DNA from: Rhizobium sp. Q54
GTDB taxonomy: Bacteria > Pseudomonadota > Alphaproteobacteria > UBA2966 > CAIVPW01
Reading direction: 5' to 3'
NCBI GenBank assembly: GCA_945904955.1
Contig: CAMDPO010000002.1
Span: 1-64,000, forward strand
Length of the DNA: 64,000 nucleotides
In this document: one piece after another, positions 1 through 10,600 of the stretch
How the letters are laid out: every line of letters begins with the position of its first letter
Numbering within the stretch: the stretch's first letter is position 1
Position numbers and translations under genes: made by a program
The notes under the pieces: model-generated
What the model was told of the DNA's origin: nothing
The model's database searches: none
Seen by the model: the letters and a program-made list of their open reading frames with translations, nothing else

Positions 1-372
1 GAAGCCGATCTCCTCACGAAGCACGCTGGTGACCTTCGGCGTCTCGACCGACTCGATCGGCGTCGGCAGGTGATAGTGCAGGCCGGGGGTCGTGGTCTCG
101 ACGAACCGGCCGAAACGCAGGACGACACCCTGCTCGTCCGGCTCGACGCGGTAGAAGCCGGAAGCGCCCCACACCGCGACGATGACCAGAAGAATAAGAA
201 GGATGCCGCGCCCACCCCCGGCGCTGGTCGGGATCAGGCGGCGGAAGCGATCCTGGCCCTGGCGCAAGAGGTCCTCAAGGTTCGGCGCCTGCGGTCCGCG
301 CCCGCCCGGTGAACCCCACGGTCCACCTCCGTTACCCCCCGACGAGGGGCCACCGCGATTGCTCCATGGCAT
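1..372 (-). CDS. hflK: HflK, membrane protease (FtsH) modulator subunit, N-terminal part; truncated by window edge
   Basis: Reverse-strand translation MPWSNRGGPSSGGNGGGPWGSPGGRG...PNLEDLLRQGQDRFRRLIP...GILLILLVIVAVWGASGFYRVEPDEQGVVLRFGRFVETTTPGLHYHLPTPIE is typical HflK (Gly-rich N-terminus, single TM, SPFH start). Confidence 0.93.
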   Translation of the reverse strand, partial: MPWSNRGGPSSGGNGGGPWGSPGGRGPQAPNLEDLLRQGQDRFRRLIPTSAGGGRGILLILLVIVAVWGASGFYRVEPDEQGVVLRFGRFVETTTPGLHYHLPTPIESVETPKVTSVLREEIGF

Positions 373-637
373 GGGCGAAACGCTCCCGAATAGGCGACCT
401 CAGGCCGGACAGGCCCGGGTCGCGACGCTCAATGTGACGATGTCAGGCCGCGCGCTGTCCGTCGCTGCGCCGACAATGCGGCCGGCCGAGTCGGCCGTGG
501 AGGCCAAAGGGTGAGAGGTGAGGGCGGCAGACGCTGCATTTTCGCGGCTTTCAAGCTTATATGACAGCGGGGTGCCCCGCGCAACGGAAGCACCCGAGGC
601 ATCTTGCCGATCCCCAGAAACCTTAGCCCGAGAATTT

Positions 638-1747
638 ATGGCCTCCGCACCAATCACCGCTGAACGAGTCCTCGATGCTTTGCGTTCCGTGATCGATCCG
701 GCAAAGGGGGCCAACGTCGTGGCGCTTGGGCTGGTGTCGGGCTTGTCCATCCGCGATGGCGTGGTTTCGTTCGCAGTAGAAGTGGCCCCGCAGGAGGCGC
801 GCGACAAGGAGCCCCTGCGTGTTGCCTGTGCCGCGGCGGTCGGCAAGCTGGCCGGGGTGACCAAGGTCAACGCCGTGCTGACCGCGGCAACCGCGGGACG
901 GCAAGCCCCCGCGCCGCGCCCCCACGCCGAACCGGTTGCCAAAGCCGACATCGCCGGCGTTCGCACCATCCTGGCGGTGGCGAGCGGCAAGGGCGGCGTC
1001 GGCAAATCGACGACGGCGGTGAACATCGCCCTCGGCCTCGCTGCCGAAGGCAAGAAGGTCGGGCTGCTCGACGCCGACGTGTACGGGCCGAGCATCCCGC
1101 GCATGCTCGGACTCGAAGGCCGGCGCGCCGACGCGGAAGACAAGGTGCTGCTGCCCCACGAAGCGTTCGGCATCCGCGCCATGTCGATGGGCTTCCTGGT
1201 GCCGGGCGACACGCCGATGGTGTGGCGCGGCCCGATGGTGACGAGCGCGCTGCAGCAGATGTTGCGCCAGGTGCGCTGGGGCGAACTCGACGTCCTGGTG
1301 ATCGATTTCCCGCCGGGCACCGGCGACGCGCACCTGACGCTGGCGCAGACCGTGCCCATCACCGGGGCGGTGATCGTCTCGACGCCCCAGGACATCGCCC
1401 TCATCGACGCCCGCAAGGGCGTGAAGATGTTCGAGAAGGTGGCGGTGCCCGTCCTCGGCATCGTCGAGAACATGAGCTATTTCCTGTGCCCGCACTGCGG
1501 CGAGCGCAGCGAAATCTTCGGCCACGGCGGCGCCAAGCGGGAAGCGGAGGCGACGGGAGCGCCGTTCCTCGGCGAGATCCCGCTCGACGTACGTATAAGA
1601 GAGACGTCGGACGCCGGGACGCCGATCGTCCATTCCGAGCCGGAAGGGCCACAGGCCCAGGTGTACCGCCAGCTGGCGCGCACGGTGTGGGCCGGACTGG
1701 AGCGCGCACTGGCAAGCTCGGGGGGGCCGACGATCTCCATTGAGTAA
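638..1747 (+). CDS. mrp: Mrp/ApbC family Fe-S cluster carrier ATPase
   Basis: ORF 518..1747; likely start ATG 638 (MASAPITAERVLDALRSVIDP). Deviant Walker A ASGKGGVGKSTTAVNIA, DADVYGPSIPRMLG, CPHCG motif. Confidence 0.93.
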   Translation: MASAPITAERVLDALRSVIDPAKGANVVALGLVSGLSIRDGVVSFAVEVAPQEARDKEPLRVACAAAVGKLAGVTKVNAVLTAATAGRQAPAPRPHAEPVAKADIAGVRTILAVASGKGGVGKSTTAVNIALGLAAEGKKVGLLDADVYGPSIPRMLGLEGRRADAEDKVLLPHEAFGIRAMSMGFLVPGDTPMVWRGPMVTSALQQMLRQVRWGELDVLVIDFPPGTGDAHLTLAQTVPITGAVIVSTPQDIALIDARKGVKMFEKVAVPVLGIVENMSYFLCPHCGERSEIFGHGGAKREAEATGAPFLGEIPLDVRIRETSDAGTPIVHSEPEGPQAQVYRQLARTVWAGLERALASSGGPTISIE

Positions 1748-1842
1748 ATTCCGCCACGGCGTGTAGCGGGCCACTCGCCCTCGGGTGCTCGGGCTTCGCG
1801 TAAAATACGCGGGATTACGCGGGCGACCGATCTGCTTATGCC

Positions 1843-2756
1843 TTGGTGGGGCACTTGATACGTAATGTATCAAATTATACCGATCGTGTCAAGGAGGGGG
1901 AACTGGCGGCACCCCCGTGCTTCGCACTAGCGGAGGCTGGAATCGCATTGGCGCCGGCCGAGCGGCGCCGGGAAGAACGCGTGGACCGCACGGTCGCCTT
2001 CCTGCCCGGCGAACGCAGGGCGTGGTTCCCGGAGAAGGGTGCTGCACCTGATCGAATCGCGCTGCTCGTTCCGGCCGCCGCGCATCGTGTTCGAGTCGCC
2101 AAACGGCTGGGACGTGCGCGTATGGTGCCGGATGTCAGCGAGCCGTGGGCGCTGTTTGGGCGCGCGCGCAGCAACGCCGGCCTCGCGCAACGTCTTCGGC
2201 GCCGCACTCGGCAAAGGTGTTGGCCGAGCGGCATGGACGCATCGTCGCGGCCGATTTGGCGGGATGGTTACCGGAACGGCCTCTGTGGCCCAGCCGCGCG
2301 CCTGGATCGACGAGCGGCGGCCGGGAGTGGTCGACAGATCGGTGCGCGACGCGGCCGCGCGCGTTCTCGACGCGTGCGAGGACGTGAACGTCGCGGGGGA
2401 GGATCGGGTGCTGACGCACGGCGATCTCGGCCTGCACAACATCACGGTCGATGCCGCGACCGACGATCTGATCGGCGTGTTCGACTACGACAGCGCGAGC
2501 TGGGCGGACCGCCACCACGACTTCCGTCACCTGCTGTTCGACGACACGAACGAGGTCATGCTCGAGGCGGCGCTGCGGGAATACGAGCCGGCGGCAGGGC
2601 GCACGCTCAACCGCCCGCGCATCCGCCTCTACAACAGCGCGGTGAGCTTCCTTGCCTACCGGCATGGCGTCGCGGCGACCGAACAAGCACGCCGGACGCA
2701 CCTTGGCCGAGGATTTGCGCTGGTTCGAATTGGCGCTAGGCCGGCTTGCTCCCTGA
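1843..2756 (+). pseudogene. Decayed aminoglycoside-phosphotransferase-like (APH family) gene, several frameshifts
   Basis: APH-like segments sit in different frames: DVRVWCRM (frame of 2039 ORF), LAERHGRIVAADLAGWLPERPLWP (frame of 2145 ORF), VLTHGDLGLHNITVD...GVFDYDSASWADRHHDFRHLLFD (frame of 2039 ORF), then AEDLRWFELALGRLAP* in another frame ending 2756. Confidence 0.75.
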
Positions 2757-3467
2757 CGGACGCAGGCGGAAGTAGAGCCAGGGGACCAGGGCGCTCACCG
2801 CCATCCAGCCGATCGCCAACGTCGGCAGCGCCTCGCCGGGCACCGCAACGACCTTGATCGAGCCCTGCACGGCGAAGTGCACGACCGCCGGCGCGAGGAT
2901 CGAGCCGCGGCTGACTTCGAACAGCCACGACAGCGGGAACAGCAAGATCAGCGACCACAGCACCGACGCCAGGGCGACCGAGAAGTCCTGGGTCGCGAAT
3001 AAGAGTAGGTGCACGGCGACGAACGGGATCGCCGACAGGGTGGCGGCGCGCCAGAAGGGCCAGGCGCCGCGCAAGTGGTGAAACAGGAAGCCGCGGAACA
3101 CGACTTCCTCGGCGATGCCGGCTTGCAGGAACAGACCGGGCAGCAGCGCCAACCAGTCGTCGCGGAGCGCGACGGGCGTACCGGTAACCAGGCTGTACGC
3201 CGGGTAATAGAGAAGCATCGCGGCGCTGCCGGCGGCGGCCCACGCAACGATGTTCCTGCGACCCGGTCGCAATCCGATGCCGACTGCGGCGCCGCGCAGC
3301 GTGCGGCCGAAGACGAACACTTCGATCGCCACGCCGGTGACGATCACCAGGGCGCACACGATCCAGCCGCCCTCGCCCATCGTGCTGCCGAGCTCGGTCG
3401 CGGAGCGGTCGAGCACCACCCAGAGAAGAAAGAAGCCGAGCAGGACGGGAACGCCGTGGCGGGTCAT
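2736..3467 (-). CDS. CPBP family intramembrane glutamic endopeptidase (CAAX-protease-like)
   Basis: ORF 2736..3524; GIAEEVVFRGFLFHHLRG (EExxxR) and a second motif FVAVHLLLF; multiple TM segments. Likely start MTRHGVPVLL at 3467. Confidence 0.85.
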   Translation of the reverse strand: MTRHGVPVLLGFFLLWVVLDRSATELGSTMGEGGWIVCALVIVTGVAIEVFVFGRTLRGAAVGIGLRPGRRNIVAWAAAGSAAMLLYYPAYSLVTGTPVALRDDWLALLPGLFLQAGIAEEVVFRGFLFHHLRGAWPFWRAATLSAIPFVAVHLLLFATQDFSVALASVLWSLILLFPLSWLFEVSRGSILAPAVVHFAVQGSIKVVAVPGEALPTLAIGWMAVSALVPWLYFRLRPSGSKPA

Positions 3468-3557
3468 CGGCGGGCGCCGGATTCTTCCTGAAGGTCGGAA
3501 TTGCGCAGTTTTTTTGCCCCTCACCCTGCCCTCACCCCGTGCGGGGAGTGGGTTCCA

Positions 3558-4496
3558 CTACTCGCCCCGACCCAATGCGGCCATGAGTTCGGCCCATTCG
3601 CGCTTGGACAGGCCGGACGAGGCCTGGTCGAGCGCCTCGCCGGCGAGCATGCGGCGGAGGACGGCGAGCGCCGACTTGGACAGCGTCACGGCGCCGAGAC
3701 GGAACTCCTGGAAGGCGTTGAATGCGGCGGGCACCCACGCCTTGACCGTGTCGAGCATGACGTCGGCGTAGACGCGGATCTCGTACTGGGCGTGCGGATC
3801 GGCGCGCAGGCAGAGGAAGTGCAGCAGGTTGTGGAGGTCCACTTTCCAGTACCACTGCGTATAGAAGTTCAGGGACAGGTTCATGCGCGCCAACTCGCGC
3901 GCCAACCCGACCTGGTCGTCGTCCATCGGTTTGCCGTCGTCGGTGACGTTGAGGAGCTCCTGGTAGTGCTTGTAGGAGCGTTCGGCGTCGTCCTTGAGCA
4001 ATCCCAGCACGCGCGACGCGTCTTTGGGTGACAGCACATCGCCGCGTCCTTGGCGGTTCGACTCCGACTGCGCGGCGAGATGCTCCGCCGCCGGCAGATA
4101 GAACTCGTTGTCGAGAATCGAGTAGCGCGCCGAGTACTCGTTGACGTTGGCGGTGCGGTGCCGGATCCACTGCCGCGCGACAAAGATCGGCAGCTTCACG
4201 TGGTACTTGATCTCGCACATCTCGAACGGCGTCGAGTGCCGGTGGCGCATCAGGTAGTTGATAAGCCCCTGATCTTCCCTGACTTTTTTGGTGCCGCGGC
4301 CGTACGAGACGCGCGCTGCCTGCACGATGGCGCCGTCGTCGCCCATGTAATCGATGACGCGCACGAAGCCGTGGTCGAGCACCGGCAGCGCGCGAAACAG
4401 AATCTCTTCCAGTCCCGGCGAGACAACGCGACGTGTCGGACGTGACTCGTTGCGCTCGGCTTCGATCTCGCGTGCTTGTTCCGGCGTGAGTGCCAT
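3558..4496 (-). CDS. thyX: Flavin-dependent thymidylate synthase
   Basis: 312 aa with ThyX motif [15 protein letters not shown] (RHRx7S). Confidence 0.96.
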   Translation of the reverse strand: MALTPEQAREIEAERNESRPTRRVVSPGLEEILFRALPVLDHGFVRVIDYMGDDGAIVQAARVSYGRGTKKVREDQGLINYLMRHRHSTPFEMCEIKYHVKLPIFVARQWIRHRTANVNEYSARYSILDNEFYLPAAEHLAAQSESNRQGRGDVLSPKDASRVLGLLKDDAERSYKHYQELLNVTDDGKPMDDDQVGLARELARMNLSLNFYTQWYWKVDLHNLLHFLCLRADPHAQYEIRVYADVMLDTVKAWVPAAFNAFQEFRLGAVTLSKSALAVLRRMLAGEALDQASSGLSKREWAELMAALGRGE

Positions 4497-4661
4497 GACG
4501 ACTCCAGTTTCGATGTCGTCGCGACTTTAGCGTTGGCGTCGTTGCGGAGTCACGACGACGACTCGCAGTGAAAAAGTCACGACCGAACGGTCGAATATGT
4601 TGCGGAAGTACAAAAAAAGGAGGAATTTGTTGGTGCAGGCCCATCGTACGAGGAAAACTTA

Positions 4662-4961
4662 ATGGCAGCCACCAAGCGTGCCGGTGCACCGGCAAAGCGC
4701 AAGAAGCCGACGAAACGGAAGTCGACTGCTGCGCGCAAGACCACACGTCGGAAGACGACTGCGCGCAAGACGACCGCGAAGCGCAAGCCCGCGAAGCGCA
4801 CGACCGCGCGTCGCAAGACGACTCGCAAGACGACACGTCGCAAGACTACGACGAAGCGCGTTGGCGCACGTCGCGCGACTGCTCGTCGCGGCGCGAAGCG
4901 CACGACCACCCGCAAGAAGAAGGTGGGCGGACGTCGCAAGAAGGTAGCGGCGGCGGTGTAA
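4662..4961 (+). CDS. Histone-H1-like / AlgP-like basic repeat protein
   Basis: 99 aa, almost entirely K/R/T/A: MAATKRAGAPAKRKKPTKRKSTAARKTTRRKTTARKTTAKRKPAKRTTARRK...; the alternative frames over the same repeats are also open but lack a plausible product. Confidence 0.7.
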   Translation: MAATKRAGAPAKRKKPTKRKSTAARKTTRRKTTARKTTAKRKPAKRTTARRKTTRKTTRRKTTTKRVGARRATARRGAKRTTTRKKKVGGRRKKVAAAV

Positions 4962-5034
4962 CACTGCCCCTGGAGGGCGCCCCTCAGCAGGCTTAGTCCT
5001 GGTCCCTACGTTCGACCTACGGTCGACATATGTT

Positions 5035-5352
5035 CTTGGGCTTTGGAAAGCGGCGAGGAAGCACTTATATTCAGGGGGCCGGGAAACCGGCTATGGCGAT
5101 AAAAACCTTGTGGAATAGCCGTTGCGGACCCGGGGGCAGTACCCGGCGCCTCCACCAGTTTCTGCGGATCACCGCAGGTTATGGGGGCGAAATAGGATCG
5201 ACGCGCGGGGTAAAGACAAGGCGTTTGCTCGGCATGATTCCGCCGTTATCGGGTCATTCTAAAACTGCCAACGACAATAGCCGTCTGGCAATCGCAGCCT
5301 AATTGGTATGCGCGGTTCGGGGGGCACCGGGCAACAGAAGCCCCCCACTCTA
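5035..5352 (+). ncRNA. ssrA: Circularly permuted two-piece tmRNA (acceptor piece first, coding piece second)
   Basis: T-arm/acceptor end GGACCCGGGGGCAGTACCCGGCGCCTCCACCA (CCA at 5155-5157), short intervening segment, then coding-piece 5' end GGGGGCGAAATAGGATCGACG from 5183. GGGGGCG (5183-5189) pairs with CGCCTCC (5147-5153) with G.U at pair 3. Tag frame GCC AAC GAC AAT AGC CGT CTG GCA ATC GCA GCC TAA (5267-5302) = ANDNSRLAIAA*. Outer 5'/3' ends are approximate. Confidence 0.93.
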
Positions 5353-5354
5353 CG

Positions 5355-5380
5355 AAGGCCCGGCGCAAGCCGGGCCTTTT
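5355..5380 (+). terminator. Rho-independent terminator downstream of ssrA
   Basis: Perfect stem AAGGCCCGGC-gcaa-GCCGGGCCTT followed by TT. Confidence 0.85.
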
Positions 5381-5468
5381 CGTTTCGGAGCGCACCGCCC
5401 GCCTCTTTCTTGATGGCGCGGGCGCGCATCTCCCACGACCGGCGACGGCTGCGAGCGTGCGGACTAGT

Positions 5469-5957
5469 ATGCGCGACGTGACCGACACGAAGGACACCCC
5501 CACCAAGCAGGATCTGATCGGCTTCGCGCCGCTGGTCGAGCAGGCGCTGCGCGGCGTCGTGCGCGAGGCGCTGCGCAAGGTGGCGCGCGACGGCCTGCCC
5601 GGCGACCACCACTTCTACATCACGTGCCGCACCGGCGAAGGCCGCCTCGAGTTGCCGCCGTACCTGCGCGCGCGGTTCCCCGAGGAGATCACGCTGGTCC
5701 TGCAGCACCAGTACTGGGACCTCGCGGTCGATGACGACACGTTCTCGGTATCGTTGAGCTTCTCCGGCAAGACCGAACGCCTGCTCATTCCGTTCACGGC
5801 GGTGTCCGGGTTCGTCGATCCCAGCATCGATTTCGGCCTGCAGTTCAAGCCGGCAGCAGTGGAGCCGGCGCCGCCGCCCGCCGAGGAACCGAAACCCGCC
5901 GACGACAACCCCGACGAGCCCAAAGTGGTGAAGCTGGACAGCTTCCGCCGCGGCTAA
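5469..5957 (+). CDS. sspB: SspB-type ClpXP adaptor (alphaproteobacterial SspB family)
   Basis: [105 protein letters not shown]; located just after ssrA. Confidence 0.85.
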   Translation: MRDVTDTKDTPTKQDLIGFAPLVEQALRGVVREALRKVARDGLPGDHHFYITCRTGEGRLELPPYLRARFPEEITLVLQHQYWDLAVDDDTFSVSLSFSGKTERLLIPFTAVSGFVDPSIDFGLQFKPAAVEPAPPPAEEPKPADDNPDEPKVVKLDSFRRG

Positions 5958-5971
5958 TACTCGTCTCCTTC

Positions 5972-7408
5972 GTGGCGTCTGAACCCTCCCCCAACGTTGC
6001 GCGGCCAGGCACGCGCCTGGAGACCGACTCGTTCGGCCCGATCGCGGTGCCGACCGAGCGCCTGTGGGGCGCGCAGACTCAACGCTCGCTCGAATACTTC
6101 CGCATTGGCGGCGAGCGTATGCCGCTGCCCGTCGTGCGCGCCCTGGCGCTCCTTAAGAAGGCCGCGGCGACCGTGAACCAGGTGCTGGGCGGCCTGGACG
6201 CGAAGCTCGCCACCGCCATCACTGCTGCCGCCGACGAAGTGCTGGCCGGCAAGCACGACCAGGAGTTTCCGCTGGTGGTGTGGCAGACCGGCTCGGGCAC
6301 CCAGAGCAACATGAACGTCAACGAGGTGCTGGCGAATCGCGCCAACGAGATGCTGGGGGGGGCGCGCGGCGCCAAGAAGCCAGTCCACCCCAACGACCAC
6401 GTCAACCTCGGCCAATCGTCCAACGACACCTTCCCCAGCGCCATGCATGTGGCGGGCGTGCTGGCGCTGGAAAACGAGCTGGTGCCGGCGCTGCGGCACC
6501 TGCAGCGCGCGCTGGCGGCGAAGGCCGGCGCGTGGAGCGACGTGCTGAAGATCGGCCGGACGCACCTGCAGGATGCGACGCCGATGACGCTCGGGCAGGA
6601 ATTTTCCGCCTTCGCGCGCCAGGTCGAGCTCGGCATCGACCGCCTGCGCGCCACCCTGCCCCGCCTCTATGCCCTGCCCCAAGGCGGCACGGCGGTGGGT
6701 ACCGGCCTCAACGCGCCGGCCGGGTTCGACCAGCTCATGGCGACCGAGATCGCCCTGCTGACGGAGCTGCCGTTCTATCCGGCGGCGAACAAGTTCGAGG
6801 GCCTGGGTGCCCATGACGCGATGGTCGAGCTGTCGGGCGCGCTCAACACGGTGGCGGTGAGCCTCTTCAAGATCGCCAGCGACGTGCGCCTGCTGGGCTC
6901 CGGCCCGCGCGCGGGATTGGGCGAGCTCAACCTGCCGGAGAACGAGCCGGGCTCGTCCATCATGCCGGGCAAGGTCAACCCGACCCAGGCCGAGGCGCTG
7001 ACGCAGGTAGCGGTGCAGGTGATGGGCAACCACACGGCGGTGACGTTCGCCGGCGCCAATGGGCACCTGCAGCTCAACGTGTTCAAGCCGGTGATCATCC
7101 ACAACGTGCTCGGCTCGATGCGGCTGCTGACCGACGCGGCGCGCAGCTTTGCCGATCATTGCGTGGTGGGCATCGAGCCGAACGGGCCCCGCATCCGCGA
7201 GCTGATGGAACGGTCGCTGATGCTGGTGACGGCGCTGGCACCGCACATCGGCTACGACAAGGCGGCGGCCATCGCCAAGAAGGCGCACGCGGAGGGCACG
7301 ACCCTGCGCGCCGCCGCGCTCGCGTCAGGACACGTCAGCGCCGAGGAGTTCGACCGATGGGTGCGGCCCGCGGACATGATCCAGCCGCCAAAGGACCTGG
7401 GCGGCTGA
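5972..7408 (+). CDS. fumC: Class II fumarate hydratase
   Basis: [38 protein letters not shown] signatures. Confidence 0.96.
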   Translation: MASEPSPNVARPGTRLETDSFGPIAVPTERLWGAQTQRSLEYFRIGGERMPLPVVRALALLKKAAATVNQVLGGLDAKLATAITAAADEVLAGKHDQEFPLVVWQTGSGTQSNMNVNEVLANRANEMLGGARGAKKPVHPNDHVNLGQSSNDTFPSAMHVAGVLALENELVPALRHLQRALAAKAGAWSDVLKIGRTHLQDATPMTLGQEFSAFARQVELGIDRLRATLPRLYALPQGGTAVGTGLNAPAGFDQLMATEIALLTELPFYPAANKFEGLGAHDAMVELSGALNTVAVSLFKIASDVRLLGSGPRAGLGELNLPENEPGSSIMPGKVNPTQAEALTQVAVQVMGNHTAVTFAGANGHLQLNVFKPVIIHNVLGSMRLLTDAARSFADHCVVGIEPNGPRIRELMERSLMLVTALAPHIGYDKAAAIAKKAHAEGTTLRAAALASGHVSAEEFDRWVRPADMIQPPKDLGG

Positions 7409-7644
7409 AGACGCCCAGCGCCTCCCCTGGCGACTCTGCGGCGCGCGTCACCAAGCGCTCGGTGGTGTTAGCGGGGCACCGCACCAGCGTGTCCCTGGAG
7501 GACGCGTTCTGGACGGCGCTGGCGGCAATCGCGGCGCGCGAGGCCAAGTCGATCAACGCGCTGATCGGCGAGATCGACGGCGGGCGCGCGGGGAATCTCT
7601 CCAGCGCGATCCGCGTCTACGTGCTGGCGCGCGCTACGGAGTAG
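7357..7644 (+). CDS. Ribbon-helix-helix domain protein (RHH_4-like)
   Basis: [60 protein letters not shown]; start uncertain (overlaps fumC end). Confidence 0.7.
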   Translation: MGAARGHDPAAKGPGRLKTPSASPGDSAARVTKRSVVLAGHRTSVSLEDAFWTALAAIAAREAKSINALIGEIDGGRAGNLSSAIRVYVLARATE

Positions 7645-10600
7645 GCCGTCCCAGACCCTCGAGGATGCCGCGCATGCGTTCCTCGAACGGAACCTCGGCG
7701 GGCATGGGCGCGGGTTGCACCGCAGCGGGCGCCGGAGCGGGCGCTGGCGGCGCAACAGGCTCCACGACCGGTGGCGCGATGGTCGGCGCGGGAGCCGGAG
7801 CCGGTGCGGGGGGCGCCGCCGTCGGGTTCGGCATGACCGGCTCGGCCGCGGCGAGGCGGCGCGACACGAAACCCTGCAGCTCGCGGCTGCGCGCCAGGCG
7901 GCGCGGGGCGTCCCACGGACCGGACAGATCGAGGGCGAACGGCGGCGCGTCGGCGTGGGCCGTGAGGGCTACCGACAATTCGATCGCGGTGCGGCGGCGC
8001 GGCAGGTCGATGGTGCCGCCGCCAGCGATGGCGGCGCCTTCGAGCCGAGCGGTCAGAGAGTCCACCGCGATGACACCGTCGGTGCCGCGCACCACCGCGT
8101 CGATCGCGCGGAAGCCGGTCTCGCCTTGGCTGGTCAGGCGCTGCAGCATCTCGGGCAGCTCGGCGACGTCCTTGAGGCGGTCGAGCTCCTGGCCGGAACG
8201 GCTGAAGTCGAGGCCGCGCAGCACGCCGTCGCTCGCGTGGAACGTGCCGCTGCCGCGCAAGGTCGATACCAGCTCGTACTCGGTGGCGCCGATGGCGGCG
8301 ACGTCGATGGTGGCGGTCAGGCGGCCGGCGGCCGGCACCACGGCCCAGGGCAGCTTCGGCGCCTGGGCGAGATCGAGGTCCTTGAGAGACAGGTCGACCT
8401 CGAGGGCGGCCATGTCGGTGGCAGTGACGGTGGCGCTGAGGTCGACCTCGCCGCCGAAGACGCGGGCGCGGGCCGGTGACAGCACCAGGCGCGCATCGGC
8501 GGCACGCGCCACGACGAGGGCATCGCGGAAACGAGCGTCGCGCCAGGCGAGGTCGGCGACCGCGAGCTCGAATTCGAAGTCGGCGGCGCGCAGGAAGGCG
8601 AGCGGCAGCGGTTTGCTGGACCAATCGCGGCGCGGGGCGCTGGCGGCGCCGGCCGGCAGGAAGCGATCGAGGGGCAGCACGTCCGCCTTGAGGTTGGCGA
8701 GGTAGCGCGGCCGCGGTCCGCTGCGGTCGGCGGAGAACGTGCCGCTCAGTTGCACTTCGCCCACCGCAGCCTGCTGCAACGCGACGGCGAGGGTGTGGCG
8801 GGTGCCTTCGATGCCGGCGCGCAGCGAGGCGGGCCCAAGCGCGCCCGACGGGCGGTAGCGCAAGCCCAGGCTGGCGAAGTAGGCCGAGGCGTCGGGGTGG
8901 CTGGCGGTCACCTGCAGGCGGTAGGCGAGCGCGTCGGCGAGCGCGAGGGTGCCGGCGGCGCGCACCTCGCCGGCGGCGATGGTGCCGGAGCCGAGCACAG
9001 TGAGGTTGGCGAGAGCCCCGCTGACGGTAGTGCCGATGTGAACCGGCGTCGGTGGCGCCGCGGCGGCCGCGCCGCCCCCGATGCCGAGGGTCTGCAGCAG
9101 CGCCGCGAGGCTCGGATTCCGCGCCTCGATGGCGAGGTCGACGATCGGGTCCTGGCCGAGCGAGCGCCCAAGGGACCGAATATTGCCCTGCAGGCGGATG
9201 TCGGTGCCGGCGACGAGGGCGCCGGCGTCCACCGTGAGCTTGTCGCGGTCGCCGTCCAGGCTGGCGTTGAAGGTGAACGCGCCTAGGCGCTCGGGCGCGG
9301 CAATGAAATCGAGGTCGAACATGCGTGCCAGCCCGGCGGCGGACTCGGCAGCGATGTTGACGGTACCGGTGGCGACGGGCCGGTCGGAGAAGCCCTGGGC
9401 GATGCCGGCGAGGGTGCCGCGCGCCCCGGCCGCGTCGACGACGCTCAGCTCGCGCATGGTGAGCACCCCGGCGACTAGCCCCGCATCGACGACGATGCCG
9501 CGGATGGGTTGCTCGCGCGCGGTGACCTCGCCGATGCGCAGGCGTACGTCGGTGTCGAAGCGGTCCAGGGTGGACCAGGACCACGGGTGGTCGCGCAGGA
9601 CGGTGCGCAGGTACGCGTCGGCGTCGAAGCGATCTACGTCGAGGTCGAGGCTGAACGCCGGGCGGGCGCGGAAGGCGTAGGCGGCGGCGCCCTTGGCGTT
9701 GGTGGCGTCGAGGCGGGCGTCGAAGCCATAGGCCTGCACGACGTCGGGACGCAGGCGCACGCGGCCCTGGAGGGCGAGCGTGCGCAGCCGATCGGCCGGC
9801 ACGGCGCCGACATCCACGCGCAGCCAGGTGAGCAGATCACGCAGGTTGTCACTGCGCAGAGTCGTCTCACCATCGAACTGGGGCAGGCCGTTGGCGGCGA
9901 TGACCTGTCCCTTGGCATCGACCTCGGTGACGCCGGGCAGCTGCGCCTTGGCGCGGGACACGGTGAGGATGCCGTCGTTCAGCGACGCCGCCAGGTCCAG
10001 GTTGCGCACCAGGCGCTGGCGATAGGTCGTCGCCTCGACGGTCAGGCTGAACGTGCCGTGCATGCCGGGCATGCGGAACGTCGCAGGCCCAGTCGGGGCG
10101 ACGGCCGGACGTGCGCGTGCCAGGAGCGCGTCGAGATCGAGCTGGCCCATCGCCATGGTGGCGTCGAGGCGCGGCCTCGCGGTGAGGGCAATGTTGACGG
10201 CGCCTTTGGCCGCGAGGTCGCCGATGCGCGCGTCGATGTCGTTGAAGGCGAGCTCGGTCAGCTTGAGCGTGGTCTGGGCGCTGATGCGGGCGGCAGCCGG
10301 GATGGCGGCGAGCGCGGGAGGGGCGCTCTCGAAGGCGCGCGCGACCCGCTCGACCAACGTCGCAAAATTCTTGCCCTCGAAGGTGAGCGTGCCGGTGAGG
10401 GCGCCGTCGGCAGTCGTCTCACTGAGGGCACCCCGGAACTCGAGCTTGTCGCCGTCGGGCACCAGGGTGAAGTCGGCGCGCAGGCCAATGGGCCGGCCGA
10501 GCGTCACCGCCGCGCTGTTGAAGCCGAAGCGGACCGGCAGGCCGCGATAGGTGAAGCCACCTTCGGCCAGGTACGGCCCCGCCTGGGTGCGCGCCGAGAT

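Noticed and set aside
5030-5302. 90-aa ORF MFLGFGKRRGSTYIQ...ANDNSRLAIAA
   Set aside because: Covers the tmRNA; only the last 11 codons (the tag) are real coding sequence.
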